Source: Alphaproteobacteria bacterium (lineage in GTDB: Bacteria > Pseudomonadota > Alphaproteobacteria > Micropepsales > Micropepsaceae). Taken from it: a stretch of DNA of 64,000 nucleotides. Where the stretch lies: contig JACADY010000039.1 in NCBI GenBank assembly GCA_013389115.1, positions 1 through 64,000 of the forward strand, read 5' to 3'. Made by a program: the position numbers and the translations under genes. Below are positions 1-9,009 of this stretch, piece after piece. Position 1 is the first letter of the stretch. Each line of letters starts with the position of its first letter. The notes under the pieces were generated by a model. That model did no database searches and had not been told where the DNA came from. It was given only the letters and a program-made list of their open reading frames with translations.

Positions 1-353
1 GGCCGGCACCACCCAGGAGGGATCATCGAGCGTACCCGCCGCGATGAAGACATATTCCGGCGAGGCGAGCGGCTCATGCCAAAGCCGCGTCCCACAGGCG
101 GCGCAGCGCACGATATCGATCTCGCGCCCCGAATCCGCCCGTTTGCGATACCGCGCGAGTGCGCCGCCGCCGGGAGCGAATGCGCCAGCCTGCGCAATCA
201 GCATCAGGAGATTGGTCGCGCCCGTCAGCTTCTTGCAGTCCGTGCAGTGACAGGCATTGACCGCCAGCGGCCGCGCTAAGAGGCGATAGCGCGCTTTGCC
301 GCACAGGCAACCGCCCTCATAGGGCGGTGAAGGGATGGGGGGCCGCGCTCCCA

Positions 354-354
<1 letters not shown>
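1..354 (-). CDS. GFA-family (glutathione-dependent formaldehyde-activating-like) zinc protein, partial
   Basis: An open frame of 118 codons runs off the left edge without a stop, so the C-terminus is missing. Cysteines sit in the GFA pattern: C16 and C18 (GGCLCG), C35, C37 and C40 (CHCTDC), and C84 and C87 (CAACG), which would bind two zinc ions. Family members are small metalloproteins of mostly unknown substrate; only a few have a proposed glutathione/formaldehyde role, so I make no substrate claim. The ATG shares a base with the ilvC stop (TGATG), so translation is probably coupled to ilvC. Confidence 0.8.
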
Positions 355-1394
<1,040 letters not shown>

Positions 1395-1541
1395 TCAAAT
1401 CATGAACGACGGCCGAACGGCCGCCTGCACAGGAACGTGACCGCCGGCATTGCGGGAATTTGACGGCCAGCACACCCTTCTCTGCGCCGGGTGGGGCAAG
1501 GGGTGCCCGGGACGCCCGGTGAGCGACAAAGGGGAATATCC

Positions 1542-2027
1542 ATGAAACCGACAAAGGCGATGGCGGCCTGCGCCATCTTGAGTGCCATGATGGGCACGAT
1601 GCCCGCGCTTGCTGAACCGGCGAGCTATCCGCTCATCTGCCGCGGCGGGCCGGACATGCGCATCGCCACTGCCCATGACGTGCCGGACGGCGTGAACACC
1701 GGACAGAACGCAATGACCGTCTACTTCCGCGCCTCCGCCAACCCCGCCAATCCAGGACCGGGCGAATGCGTGTGGATGGACCGCACATTCCGGCCGGGCG
1801 AGCCGGAGAACTTCTGGATCAAGGGCAATGTCGAGTTCTCCTTCCAGGTCTACGGCAATGGCCGCGTGGCCAGCGACGGTTCTGGTATCCGCCTTAACCC
1901 TGAAGGCTCCGGTCCAGAAGCGCAGGATTGGAAGGAGATCGTCAACGGCGTGATGAATGGCGGCGTCTTCACCGTGCAGGTCTATAACGGCGGCGGCAGC
2001 ATGATCGTGACGCGCGTCGGTCCTTGA
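1542..2027 (+). CDS. Small secreted protein of unknown function
   Basis: Encodes 161 aa. I chose the ATG at 1542 because an AAAGGGGAA ribosome site lies just upstream and a clean signal peptide follows (Lys-rich start, hydrophobic core, ALA cleavage site near residue 24). The mature part begins with YPLICRGGPDMRI, and the CRGGP pattern resembles uncharacterised exported proteins of proteobacteria and cyanobacteria. Two cysteines remain after cleavage and could form one disulphide. It converges on the secreted gene at 2084-2728. I recognise no domain with a known activity. Confidence 0.72.
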   Translation: MKPTKAMAACAILSAMMGTMPALAEPASYPLICRGGPDMRIATAHDVPDGVNTGQNAMTVYFRASANPANPGPGECVWMDRTFRPGEPENFWIKGNVEFSFQVYGNGRVASDGSGIRLNPEGSGPEAQDWKEIVNGVMNGGVFTVQVYNGGGSMIVTRVGP

Positions 2028-2083
2028 TATTTGTGCGGCGCGGGGGCTCACATCGCCTCCGCGCCCTGTATAAGCCCGCATCC

Positions 2084-2728
2084 TCACTTCTCTTCAAATA
2101 CGTGCATGAAGCAGCCGGCGAACCTGTAGCCGTCGCGTCCTTGCTCAGCTCCCGCGACTGTCACCTTGGTTCCCAGGTCTTCTTCGGAGAAGGCAAGGAA
2201 GACACGCCCATCGGGCTCCTCTTCCCAATTTCCCATGGACTGCCATTTCCCGTTGGGTCGTTGCCGGTAGAATTTCACGGCGGTCGCCCCCCGAACGCGG
2301 CACTCAAGGACATAGAGGTGGCCCTTTGCCATCTCGATATCGAGTTCAAACCGCCTTCCCGTTTCCGGGAATGCGTCAAAAGGCGGGCGCGGACAAGTCT
2401 TCCCGCCTTCAATGGTCACCCAGTCTTCGGGGCCCTCTTCAATGTTGGAGTTCTCACTCCCGGGGCACACAAACCTGAGCGCCATATCGCGATTGGGATA
2501 GCGCGGCGGATCAAGGCGCTTCGACGTAACCACATCACAGTCACGTCGCGTATTGCGCGAAACGACAATCTCTGGAAACTCCTGTTTCAGAATGTCGACC
2601 AGTCTCTCATTGGCCGATGGCATCATGTCGCCCCCCAGTCTGAACGCCTCACAGGGATAGGGGAGTTGCTCGGCAGCCACAGCCGCACCAGACCAGTACA
2701 TCAGTATCGCCAGTAAGAATGCACGCAT
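2084..2728 (-). CDS. Secreted protein of unknown function
   Basis: Encodes 214 aa beginning with a signal peptide (MRAFLLAILMYWSGAAVAA, cleavage near residue 19). The mature protein is acidic with five cysteines spread along its length, consistent with a disulphide-stabilised periplasmic protein. Its codon use looks less GC-biased than the neighbours (more A/T-ending codons), which may mean recent acquisition. It splits ilvC from ilvBN together with the convergent secreted gene. I recognise no family. Confidence 0.62.
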   Translation of the reverse strand: MRAFLLAILMYWSGAAVAAEQLPYPCEAFRLGGDMMPSANERLVDILKQEFPEIVVSRNTRRDCDVVTSKRLDPPRYPNRDMALRFVCPGSENSNIEEGPEDWVTIEGGKTCPRPPFDAFPETGRRFELDIEMAKGHLYVLECRVRGATAVKFYRQRPNGKWQSMGNWEEEPDGRVFLAFSEEDLGTKVTVAGAEQGRDGYRFAGCFMHVFEEK

Positions 2729-2845
2729 GGGTACCCCATCGTTTTGTCCATCATTGGCGTCGAATAGAGTCTAAATCACCAAGCGAGGCAAAACAGTTCC
2801 GATCTAACCCAAGGATCACGATCGGAGTATTTGTCAGTATCTCCC

Positions 2846-3391
2846 TTACATCGCTTCCGCGCCGCGCGAAATGGCAACGACCCCCGTGCGTGAGACCTCG
2901 ACAAGGCCGAGCGGCTTCATCAGGTCGACGAAGGCGTCGATCTTTTCAGGCGCACCCGTGATCTCGAACACGAACGAGGAATGCGTCGTATCGATCACCC
3001 GCGCGCGGAAAGCCTCCGACACGCGCAAGGCCTCCACTCGCTTGTCGCCCGACCCTGCGACCTTGACGAGCGCCATCTCCCGCTCGATCCCTGGCTTGTC
3101 GAGCGACAGATCAATCACCCGGTGCACCGGGATGAGGCGCCCGATCTGCGCCTTGATCTGCTCGATGATCTCAACCGTGCCCGAGGTGACGATGGTGATG
3201 CGCGAGGTGTGGCCGATATGGTCCGTCTCCGCGACCGTCAGGGATTCGATGTTGTAGCCACGGCCCGAGAAGAGCCCGACGACGCGCGCAAGCACGCCCG
3301 GCTCGTTATCGACGATGACGGCGAGCGTCGTGCGGATCTCCCGCGCGCGCGCATCGACAAGGAAATAGGCTGACCCGGGTTGTTGGCTCAT
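2846..3391 (-). CDS. ilvN: Acetolactate synthase small (regulatory) subunit
   Basis: Regulatory subunit of acetohydroxyacid synthase; it binds valine and stabilises the catalytic subunit. 181 aa. The N-terminal ACT domain (about residues 17-90) carries the typical NEPGVLARVVGLFSGRGYNI stretch, followed by the second half typical of long IlvN proteins. An upstream GTG is possible, but the ATG at 3391 forms a TGATG overlap with the ilvB stop, which argues for it and for coupled translation of a stoichiometric pair. Stop is TAA. Confidence 0.95.
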   Translation of the reverse strand: MSQQPGSAYFLVDARAREIRTTLAVIVDNEPGVLARVVGLFSGRGYNIESLTVAETDHIGHTSRITIVTSGTVEIIEQIKAQIGRLIPVHRVIDLSLDKPGIEREMALVKVAGSGDKRVEALRVSEAFRARVIDTTHSSFVFEITGAPEKIDAFVDLMKPLGLVEVSRTGVVAISRGAEAM

Positions 3392-5145
3392 CACACCAGC
3401 ACCTTTCCCTCTTCGCTGACCGTCGGCGCATCCACCATGTCGGGCAGGATCATCTCATCATGCGCCTTGCCCGATGGGATCATCGGCAGGCAGTTCTCGT
3501 TGGGATCAACGACGCAGTCGAATAGCACCGGACGCTTGATGGAGATCATCTCCTCGATCTTGGCATCGAGTTCACCAGGCGTGCTCGCGCGCAGGCCGAC
3601 GCAGCCATAGGCTTCAGCAAGCCGCACGAAATCGGGCAGCGCCTCCGAATAGGAATGCGAATAACGCCCGCCATGCAGCAATTGCTGCCATTGCCGCACC
3701 ATCCCCATATACTGATTGTTGAGGATGAAGATCTTGATCGGCAGGTCGTATTGCACCGCGGTCGACATCTCCTGCATGGTCATCTGCACGCTCGCTTCCC
3801 CGGCGATGTCGATGACGAGCGCGTCGGGATGTGCCATCTGAATGCCGACCGCGGCGGGAAGTCCATAGCCCATGGTGCCAAGCCCCCCAGAAGTCATCCA
3901 GCGATTGGGCTCCTCGAAATGGAAATGTTGGGCCGCCCACATCTGATGCTGCCCGACCTCCGTCGAGACGAAGGTCTTGCGCCCTCGCGTCAGCGTATAA
4001 AGGCGTTCGATCGCGAATTGCGGCTTGATGACCGTGTCCGACTTTTTATACGAGAGCGACTTTCGCGCCCGCCAGGTATCGATCTGCTTCCACCATTGGG
4101 CAAGGGCCTGAGGCTCCGCTTCCTTCCGCCCCGACTTCCACACCGCGATCATGTCGGCGAGCACTTCCGCCGCATCGCCGATGACGGCGATATCGGCCCG
4201 CACGGTCTTGTTGATGGAGGAAGGATCGATATCGACATGGATCTTCTTGGAGCTGGGCGAGAAGGCATCGAGCCTTCCTGTCACCCGGTCATCGAACCTG
4301 GCGCCGATATTGATCATCACATCGCAGCGATGCATGGCGAGATTGGCCTCATAGGTGCCATGCATGCCCAGCATCCCCAGCCACTGCCGGTCGCTCGCCG
4401 GATAGGCGCCAAGGCCCATGAGCGTCGAGGTGATGGGAAACCCGGTCAGTCGCACGAGTTCGCGCAGTAATTTGGACGCGCGCGGACCTGCATTGATGAC
4501 GCCGCCCCCTGTATAGAAGACGGGCTTGCGCGCCGAGGCCATCAGCTCGACGGCCTCCTTGATGCGCTTCAGATCGCCCTTCGTCTGGGGGCGATAGGTG
4601 CGGTGGCTGACATTGGCCTTGCCCGTATAGGCCGCCTTCTTGAACTGGACGTCTTTCGGGATGTCGATGACGACGGGGCCCGGCCTTCCCGTCGTCGCGA
4701 CATAGAAGGCCTCGTGCATGACACGCGCGAGATCCTCCGCGCGCTTGACGAGATAATTGTGCTTGGTGCAGGGCCGCGTGATCCCGACCGTGTCGCATTC
4801 CTGGAATGCATCCGAGCCGATGAGATGCGTCGGCACCTGGCCCGTGAGGACGATGATCGGGATGGAATCCATGAGCGCATCAGTGATGCCGGTAACGGCA
4901 TTGGTCGCGCCGGGGCCAGAGGTGACGAGCACCACGCCCGGCTTGCCGGTCGAGCGCGCATAGCCTTCAGCGGCATGCACCGCGCCTTGCTCATGCCGCA
5001 CGAGCACGTGGCGGATCTGGTCGTCCTGGAACAGCGCGTCATAGATGGGCAGCACCGCGCCGCCCGGATAGCCGAAGATGACCTCGACACCCTGCTCCTT
5101 GAGCGCGCGGATCACGATCTCCGCGCCGGTGAACTCTTGCGTCAT
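3391..5145 (-). CDS. ilvB: Acetolactate synthase catalytic (large) subunit
   Basis: ThDP enzyme that condenses two pyruvates, or pyruvate with 2-oxobutyrate, the first committed step to Val/Leu/Ile. 584 aa, full length. The catalytic glutamate is E52 in RHEQGAVHAAEGYA, and the C-terminal ThDP/Mg2+ site reads DIAGEASVQM ... ILNNQYMGMVRQW; the metal-ligand Asp of the common GDA motif is Glu here, a conservative change I believe also occurs in related alphaproteobacteria. The start has AAGGA seven bases upstream. Expression is probably controlled by the leader/attenuator at 5200-5314. Confidence 0.97.
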   Translation of the reverse strand: MTQEFTGAEIVIRALKEQGVEVIFGYPGGAVLPIYDALFQDDQIRHVLVRHEQGAVHAAEGYARSTGKPGVVLVTSGPGATNAVTGITDALMDSIPIIVLTGQVPTHLIGSDAFQECDTVGITRPCTKHNYLVKRAEDLARVMHEAFYVATTGRPGPVVIDIPKDVQFKKAAYTGKANVSHRTYRPQTKGDLKRIKEAVELMASARKPVFYTGGGVINAGPRASKLLRELVRLTGFPITSTLMGLGAYPASDRQWLGMLGMHGTYEANLAMHRCDVMINIGARFDDRVTGRLDAFSPSSKKIHVDIDPSSINKTVRADIAVIGDAAEVLADMIAVWKSGRKEAEPQALAQWWKQIDTWRARKSLSYKKSDTVIKPQFAIERLYTLTRGRKTFVSTEVGQHQMWAAQHFHFEEPNRWMTSGGLGTMGYGLPAAVGIQMAHPDALVIDIAGEASVQMTMQEMSTAVQYDLPIKIFILNNQYMGMVRQWQQLLHGGRYSHSYSEALPDFVRLAEAYGCVGLRASTPGELDAKIEEMISIKRPVLFDCVVDPNENCLPMIPSGKAHDEMILPDMVDAPTVSEEGKVLV

Positions 5146-5199
5146 GTTAGGTCCTTCACGTCCATCTGCAGTGTTGAGTGTTGCAATCCACCAAACAGG

Positions 5200-5230
5200 G
5201 GCAAAACAAAAGGGGCCATTCCGGCCCCTT
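5200..5230 (-). terminator. Attenuator terminator upstream of ilvB
   Basis: On the minus strand an 8-bp GC-rich stem (AAGGGGCC / GGCCCCTT, 5-base loop, 5210-5230) is followed directly by TTGTTTT. It lies about 55 bases before the ilvB start and after a short leader ORF, the position expected for a transcription attenuator rather than the end of a gene. Confidence 0.8.
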
Positions 5231-5260
5231 CAAACGGCGCTGCCTTTGGGCTCGCGGGGA

Positions 5261-5314
5261 TCAACCCGCCCCTGTGGCAGCGCCTCCGATAAGTACCAGC
5301 GCAAAATTGCGCAT
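5261..5314 (-). CDS. ilvBN leader peptide
   Basis: A 17-codon ORF, MRNFALVLIGGAATGAG, with a GGAG ribosome site about nine bases before its ATG. The run Leu-Val-Leu-Ile at residues 6-9 is what a leader sensing charged branched-chain tRNAs needs. It ends 30 bases before the attenuator hairpin, in a short gap between miaA and ilvB. The peptide itself probably has no function. Confidence 0.7.
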   Translation of the reverse strand: MRNFALVLIGGAATGAG

Positions 5315-5350
5315 GAGTTGCTTCTCCAGCAAGAAAGTTGCGTTGGCCGG

Positions 5351-5379
5351 AAACTAGCCGTTACGCTGCACCGCGTCAA
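5351..5379 (-). promoter_or_regulatory. Predicted sigma-70 promoter for the ilv leader
   Basis: On the minus strand TTGACG (5374-5379) is followed after 17 bases by TAGTTT (5351-5356). The pair lies at the very 3' end of miaA, with the leader ATG 37 bases downstream. It is the best-spaced -35/-10 match in this gap, but is a prediction only. Confidence 0.5.
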
Positions 5380-6304
5380 GACCCGCCGCGCCGGCAAGAG
5401 AAAGAAGAGCGCTTTCAAGCCCTTGTCCACCCTGTGCGGCAACCGCGTGCCAATCCGGCATCTGGTGCCGGAACCAGGTCATCTGCCGCTTGGCATAGCG
5501 CCGTGTATCGCGTTTCGCTTCGAAAACGGCGGCGTCCAGCGACAATTCGCCCGCAAGATGCCGGATGAGATAGCCAAGCCCCAGCGCGCGCGACGCCGGC
5601 AGCGAGGGATCAAGCGCCATGGCCGCAATGCGCCGCGCTTCATCAAGCGCGCCATGTGCCATCATCTGGCCGAACCGCGCATCGCACCGCTGATAGAGCC
5701 AGTCCCGGTTGGGCCGGATGACGAGGCGCAGACACCGCGCCGGATCAATCAGCGGCGTACCCTTCACCGCCTGCCATTCGGCAAGCGGCTGGCCCGTCTG
5801 CTCCAGGACTTCAAAGGCGCGGATGACCCTTTGCCCATCGGCGGGATTGAGCTGCGCCGCAGTCAAGGGATCGCGGGCGGCAAGCTCGGCGTAAAAGCGC
5901 TCAGGCCCAAGTTCCGCATAGCGTTGGCGCACCTGCACCCTAAGCTCGGCATGAACCTCAGGAACGGGCGATAGCCCCTTCTCAAGCGCGAAGAAGTAAA
6001 GCCCCGTCCCGCCCGTGACGATGGGTATGAGACGCTCCGCCTTGAGCTGCGCAAGCGTGAGCTTCGCCGCCGCCGCCCATTTGGCGACCGAGAAGGCCTC
6101 GCGCACGCTCACAAAGCCATAGAGGCGGTGTGGCGCCTGCTTTTCGTCCTCTGGGCAAGGCCGCGCGCTCAAGAGGCTGAGTTCGCTGTAAACCTGCATG
6201 GAATCGGCATTGACGATGGCGCCGCCGATCTTGCGCGCCAAGGCGATGGCGGCGGCGGACTTGCCGCTGGCCGTAGGCCCTGCGATAAGCACCGCTTCGA
6301 TCAT
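5354..6304 (-). CDS. miaA: tRNA dimethylallyltransferase
   Basis: Transfers a dimethylallyl group to N6 of A37 in tRNAs reading UNN codons. 316 aa from the ATG at 6304; longer in-frame starts would overlap serB and add unrelated sequence. The P-loop GPTASGKS is at residues 9-16, followed by DSMQVY, the TGGTGLY substrate motif near residue 100 and a C-terminal KRQMTWFR region. It is divergent from serB with a 24-bp gap. Its 3' end carries the predicted ilv promoter. Stop is TAG. Confidence 0.95.
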   Translation of the reverse strand: MIEAVLIAGPTASGKSAAAIALARKIGGAIVNADSMQVYSELSLLSARPCPEDEKQAPHRLYGFVSVREAFSVAKWAAAAKLTLAQLKAERLIPIVTGGTGLYFFALEKGLSPVPEVHAELRVQVRQRYAELGPERFYAELAARDPLTAAQLNPADGQRVIRAFEVLEQTGQPLAEWQAVKGTPLIDPARCLRLVIRPNRDWLYQRCDARFGQMMAHGALDEARRIAAMALDPSLPASRALGLGYLIRHLAGELSLDAAVFEAKRDTRRYAKRQMTWFRHQMPDWHAVAAQGGQGLESALLSLAGAAGLDAVQRNG

Positions 6305-6328
6305 CGCCCGTCCTTTGGATTGCGCTTC

Positions 6329-7225
6329 ATGGCATACGCGCTCGTGCTCACCCGAGGCAAGGACCAGGGCCTTTCGGCCGCCCTGATCCGTGCGGCACGT
6401 GACGCGGCCGCCGAATCGGGCGCGGAGCCCGGCGTCCCCCTGTGGCTGGGCGCGGAAACCGCCTGTGAGATCCCTTGCGGCGCGGCCCCGGCCTCGCTTC
6501 TGATGAATGTGCGTCTCGCGCTTTGCGGCAATGCCATCGACGCAAACGCCGTCCCCACCGCCCATCGCCGCAAGCGTCTGCTGCTTGCGGACATGGATTC
6601 AACCATCATCGGCTGCGAATGCATCGATGAGATCGCCGATTTCGCCGGCGTGAAGGAAAAGGTCGCCGGCATTACCGAGCGCGCGATGCGCGGAGAACTC
6701 GTCTTCGAGGATGCCCTGCGCGAGCGCGTGGCGCTGCTGAAGGGCCTGCCCGAAACGACGCTGGAGCAGGTTTTTCTAGAGAGGGTTCGCCTCAATCCGG
6801 GTGCCCGCACCCTGGTAGCGACGATGGCGGCCTCTGGCGCGACGACGGCGCTCGTCTCGGGCGGTTTCACCTTTTTCACGACAAGGGTCGCAACCGCCGC
6901 CGGCTTCTCGCTGAGCCAGGCCAACACACTTTTGGCAGAGCACGGTGTGCTGACGGGCCGCGTGAAGGAGCCGATCCTCGGCCGTACCGCCAAGCTTGAA
7001 ATGCTGCTGCGCCTGAGGGCCGAGCATCGGTATTTGCCTGAGGAAACCCTGGTGGTCGGCGATGGCGCCAATGATCTCGACATGATCGGGGCCGCGGGCC
7101 TTGGCGTCGCTTATCATGCCAAGCCCGTGGTCGCCGAAGCGGCGGGCGCCCGCATCGATCACGGCGACCTCACCACCCTCCTCTATCTCCAAGGCTACCG
7201 GGAAGCCGAGCTGGTTCAGGCCTGA
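6329..7225 (+). CDS. serB: Phosphoserine phosphatase
   Basis: Last step of serine synthesis: hydrolysis of O-phosphoserine. 298 aa from the ATG at 6329; upstream in-frame sequence lies inside miaA. The HAD core is complete: DMDSTI nucleophile loop near residue 90, SGGF motif (residues about 172-175), Lys of motif III in the GRTAKLEM region, and GDGANDLDM. The first 80 residues are a divergent ACT-like regulatory part. It ends just before a hairpin-rich spacer that could act as its transcript terminus. Confidence 0.95.
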   Translation: MAYALVLTRGKDQGLSAALIRAARDAAAESGAEPGVPLWLGAETACEIPCGAAPASLLMNVRLALCGNAIDANAVPTAHRRKRLLLADMDSTIIGCECIDEIADFAGVKEKVAGITERAMRGELVFEDALRERVALLKGLPETTLEQVFLERVRLNPGARTLVATMAASGATTALVSGGFTFFTTRVATAAGFSLSQANTLLAEHGVLTGRVKEPILGRTAKLEMLLRLRAEHRYLPEETLVVGDGANDLDMIGAAGLGVAYHAKPVVAEAAGARIDHGDLTTLLYLQGYREAELVQA

Positions 7226-7243
7226 TATCTAGTGGAGCCTTTT

Positions 7244-7467
7244 GATTCCGACATTTGCTCAACTGCTCGCTGCAACGGGATGCAAATGTCGGAATCGGAC
7301 CAATAGTGTCCCGGTTCCGAAATTCGCTCGATACGGATATCGGCATTTCGCGAATTTCGGAAGCGACAGGACACGAGCAACGCGTTGTTTCTAGTGTCGT
7401 TTTGATTTTGAAGTCGGTGCTGGCGACAATATCGAGAATGAAGCGGACTTCAAAATCACGGCACTAG
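7244..7467 (+). repeat. Three tandem imperfect palindromes between serB and the P450 gene
   Basis: The 349-bp gap 7226-7574 holds three consecutive stem-loops: a 15-bp perfect stem (GATTCCGACATTTGC, 7244-7258 with 7282-7296); a 13-bp stem (TTCCGAAATTCGC, 7315-7327 with 7350-7362) with flanking GTGTCC/GGACAC; and a 12-bp stem (GATTTTGAAGTC, 7404-7415 with 7446-7457) bounded by CTAGTG and CACTAG. They look like REP-type elements. No gene is apparent in the gap. Confidence 0.75.
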
Positions 7468-7574
7468 CCTTGCCAGCACCCATTCGCACGCCTAGGCTGG
7501 TGATTAGGCCAAAAAGGGAATGCGGAGTCTTACAACGCACAACCCTTGATCATCAGCCATGGGAGGAAATGCGG

Positions 7575-8834
7575 ATGAGTATGACCATGAGCCGCCAGGC
7601 ACCGGCCCAGTCCAGCCCTGCTTGGTCCATGCCCCTCGAGAAGATCGATGTGAGCCTGGGCGAGCTCTATGAGCGCGGCGAGCATTGGGAATACTTCGAC
7701 CGCCTTCGCCGGGACGACCCCGTTCACCTCTGTGAGGAAAGTGCTTTCGGGCCTTACTGGTCGATCACCAAGTTCAACGACATCGTGAAGGTGGAGACGA
7801 ATACCAAGGCGTTCTCCTCCTATCCCACGATCGTGATCGGTGATCCAAGGCCCGACTTCTATACGCCGATGTTCATCGCCATGGATCCGCCCATCCACGA
7901 TGAGCATCGCAAAGCCGTCAATCCCGCGGTCGGCCCCCAGCGCCTCGCCGAGCTTGAGCCCATCATCCGCGAGCGAGCCGGCCGCATTCTGGATTCGCTC
8001 CCGATTGGCGAAACCTTCAACTGGGTCGACCGTGTCTCGATCGAGATGACGACCCAAATGCTGGCGACCCTCTTCGATGTACCCTTCGAGGATCGCTACA
8101 AGCTGCCCTTCTGGTCAGACGTCGCCGCCTCAGGCGACGCGGTCGGCAACGACAGCTTCACCGAGGAGGAGCGTCGCCAGCATCTGGTTGAATGCCTGCA
8201 ATATTTTGTCGCGCTCTGGAACAAGCGCGTCAATGCGGGCACGCCGGGGCAGGATTTCATCTCGCTTCTCGCCCATAGCCCCGCGACGCGCGACATGCAC
8301 AAGGACCCGATGCTGTTCCTTGGCACGCTGATGCTGCTCATCGTGGGCGGCAACGACACGACCCGTAACTCGCTTTCGGGCGGCGTCCACGCGCTCAACT
8401 TGTTTCCTGCTGAATATGCAAAGCTGAAGGCGAACCCCGCCCTCATCCCCAACATGGTATCGGAAATCATCCGCTATCAGACACCGCTCGCCCATATGCG
8501 CCGGACGGTGCTTGAGGATGTGGAGCTGAACGGCAAGACCATCCGCAAGGGCGGCAAGGTCTGCATGTGGTACATCTCCGGCAATCGCGATGACGAAGTC
8601 ATCGAGAACCCCTATGCATTCAAGATCGACCGCGCGAACGCCCGCCACCACCTCTCCTTCGGCTTTGGCATTCACCGCTGCATGGGCAACCGCGTCGCCG
8701 AGATGCAGCTGCGCATCGTCTGGGAAGAGATCTTGAAGCGCTTCAAGCATATCGAGGTGGTGGGCACGCCGGTGCGCACGCGCTCAAACTTCGTGCACGG
8801 CTTTGTCGATCTGCCAGTGCGCGTCACCGTCTGA
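7575..8834 (+). CDS. Cytochrome P450, CYP153-type alkane/fatty-acid terminal hydroxylase
   Basis: Class I soluble heme monooxygenase, 419 aa. The I-helix reads LLIVGGNDTTRNS, the ExxR motif is EIIR, and the heme ligand is the Cys of FGFGIHRCMG. The stretches QTPLAHMRRT and MWYISGNRDDEVIENP are hallmarks of CYP153 proteins, which hydroxylate the terminal carbon of medium-chain alkanes, terpenes or fatty acids using ferredoxin and ferredoxin reductase. I chose the ATG at 7575 because GGAGG lies eight bases upstream. No redox partner gene lies nearby, so electrons must come from elsewhere in the genome. Followed by a clear terminator. Confidence 0.9.
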   Translation: MSMTMSRQAPAQSSPAWSMPLEKIDVSLGELYERGEHWEYFDRLRRDDPVHLCEESAFGPYWSITKFNDIVKVETNTKAFSSYPTIVIGDPRPDFYTPMFIAMDPPIHDEHRKAVNPAVGPQRLAELEPIIRERAGRILDSLPIGETFNWVDRVSIEMTTQMLATLFDVPFEDRYKLPFWSDVAASGDAVGNDSFTEEERRQHLVECLQYFVALWNKRVNAGTPGQDFISLLAHSPATRDMHKDPMLFLGTLMLLIVGGNDTTRNSLSGGVHALNLFPAEYAKLKANPALIPNMVSEIIRYQTPLAHMRRTVLEDVELNGKTIRKGGKVCMWYISGNRDDEVIENPYAFKIDRANARHHLSFGFGIHRCMGNRVAEMQLRIVWEEILKRFKHIEVVGTPVRTRSNFVHGFVDLPVRVTV

Positions 8835-8858
8835 GGAGCCGGGCAGCGTGAATCCAGA

Positions 8859-8892
8859 AGCCGTCCTGGCAGCCTCAGGGCGGCTTTTTCTT
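8859..8892 (+). terminator. Rho-independent terminator of the P450 gene
   Basis: A 10-bp stem, AGCCGTCCTG (8859-8868) with CAGGGCGGCT (8876-8885) including one wobble pair, 7-base loop, followed by a T run. It starts 25 bases after the P450 stop, so the VOC gene downstream probably has its own promoter in 8893-9009. Confidence 0.85.
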
Positions 8893-9009
8893 TCCGTGCA
8901 GGCCCCATCCCGCGATTGATCTGGCGCAATGCGCAGCGACGCGCTGACGGGCGATGCTCATCTACAGCCTCGCTGCAGAGAGGTGCCATTGATCCCAAGG
9001 GAGAGTGTG

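Larger units (their letters stand above)
5200..5314 (-). promoter_or_regulatory. Branched-chain amino-acid attenuator of ilvBN
   Basis: Three elements lie in order on the minus strand: a 17-codon leader ORF rich in Leu/Val/Ile codons, a perfect 9-bp pairing GGCGCTGCC (5276-5284, inside the leader) with GGCAGCGCC (5236-5244), and the terminator at 5200-5230. The leader's AGGGGC (about 5267-5272) could also pair with the 3' arm of the terminator, giving an antiterminator when a ribosome stalls upstream. The mechanism is inferred from known amino-acid attenuators; the pairings are read directly. Confidence 0.72.

Noticed and set aside
2024-2716. 230-codon plus-strand ORF opposite the 214-aa secreted gene
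   Set aside because: The minus-strand frame has a signal peptide and sensible composition; the plus frame is its antisense shadow.
5230-5442. A 70-codon ORF on the minus strand across the ilv leader region
   Set aside because: Overlaps the end of miaA and the attenuator pairing region, and looks like nothing; the 17-codon leader in another frame has a ribosome site and regulatory codons.
7255-7467. Short ORF between serB and the P450 gene
   Set aside because: Lies entirely in the palindromes, has no ribosome site and no protein-like composition.
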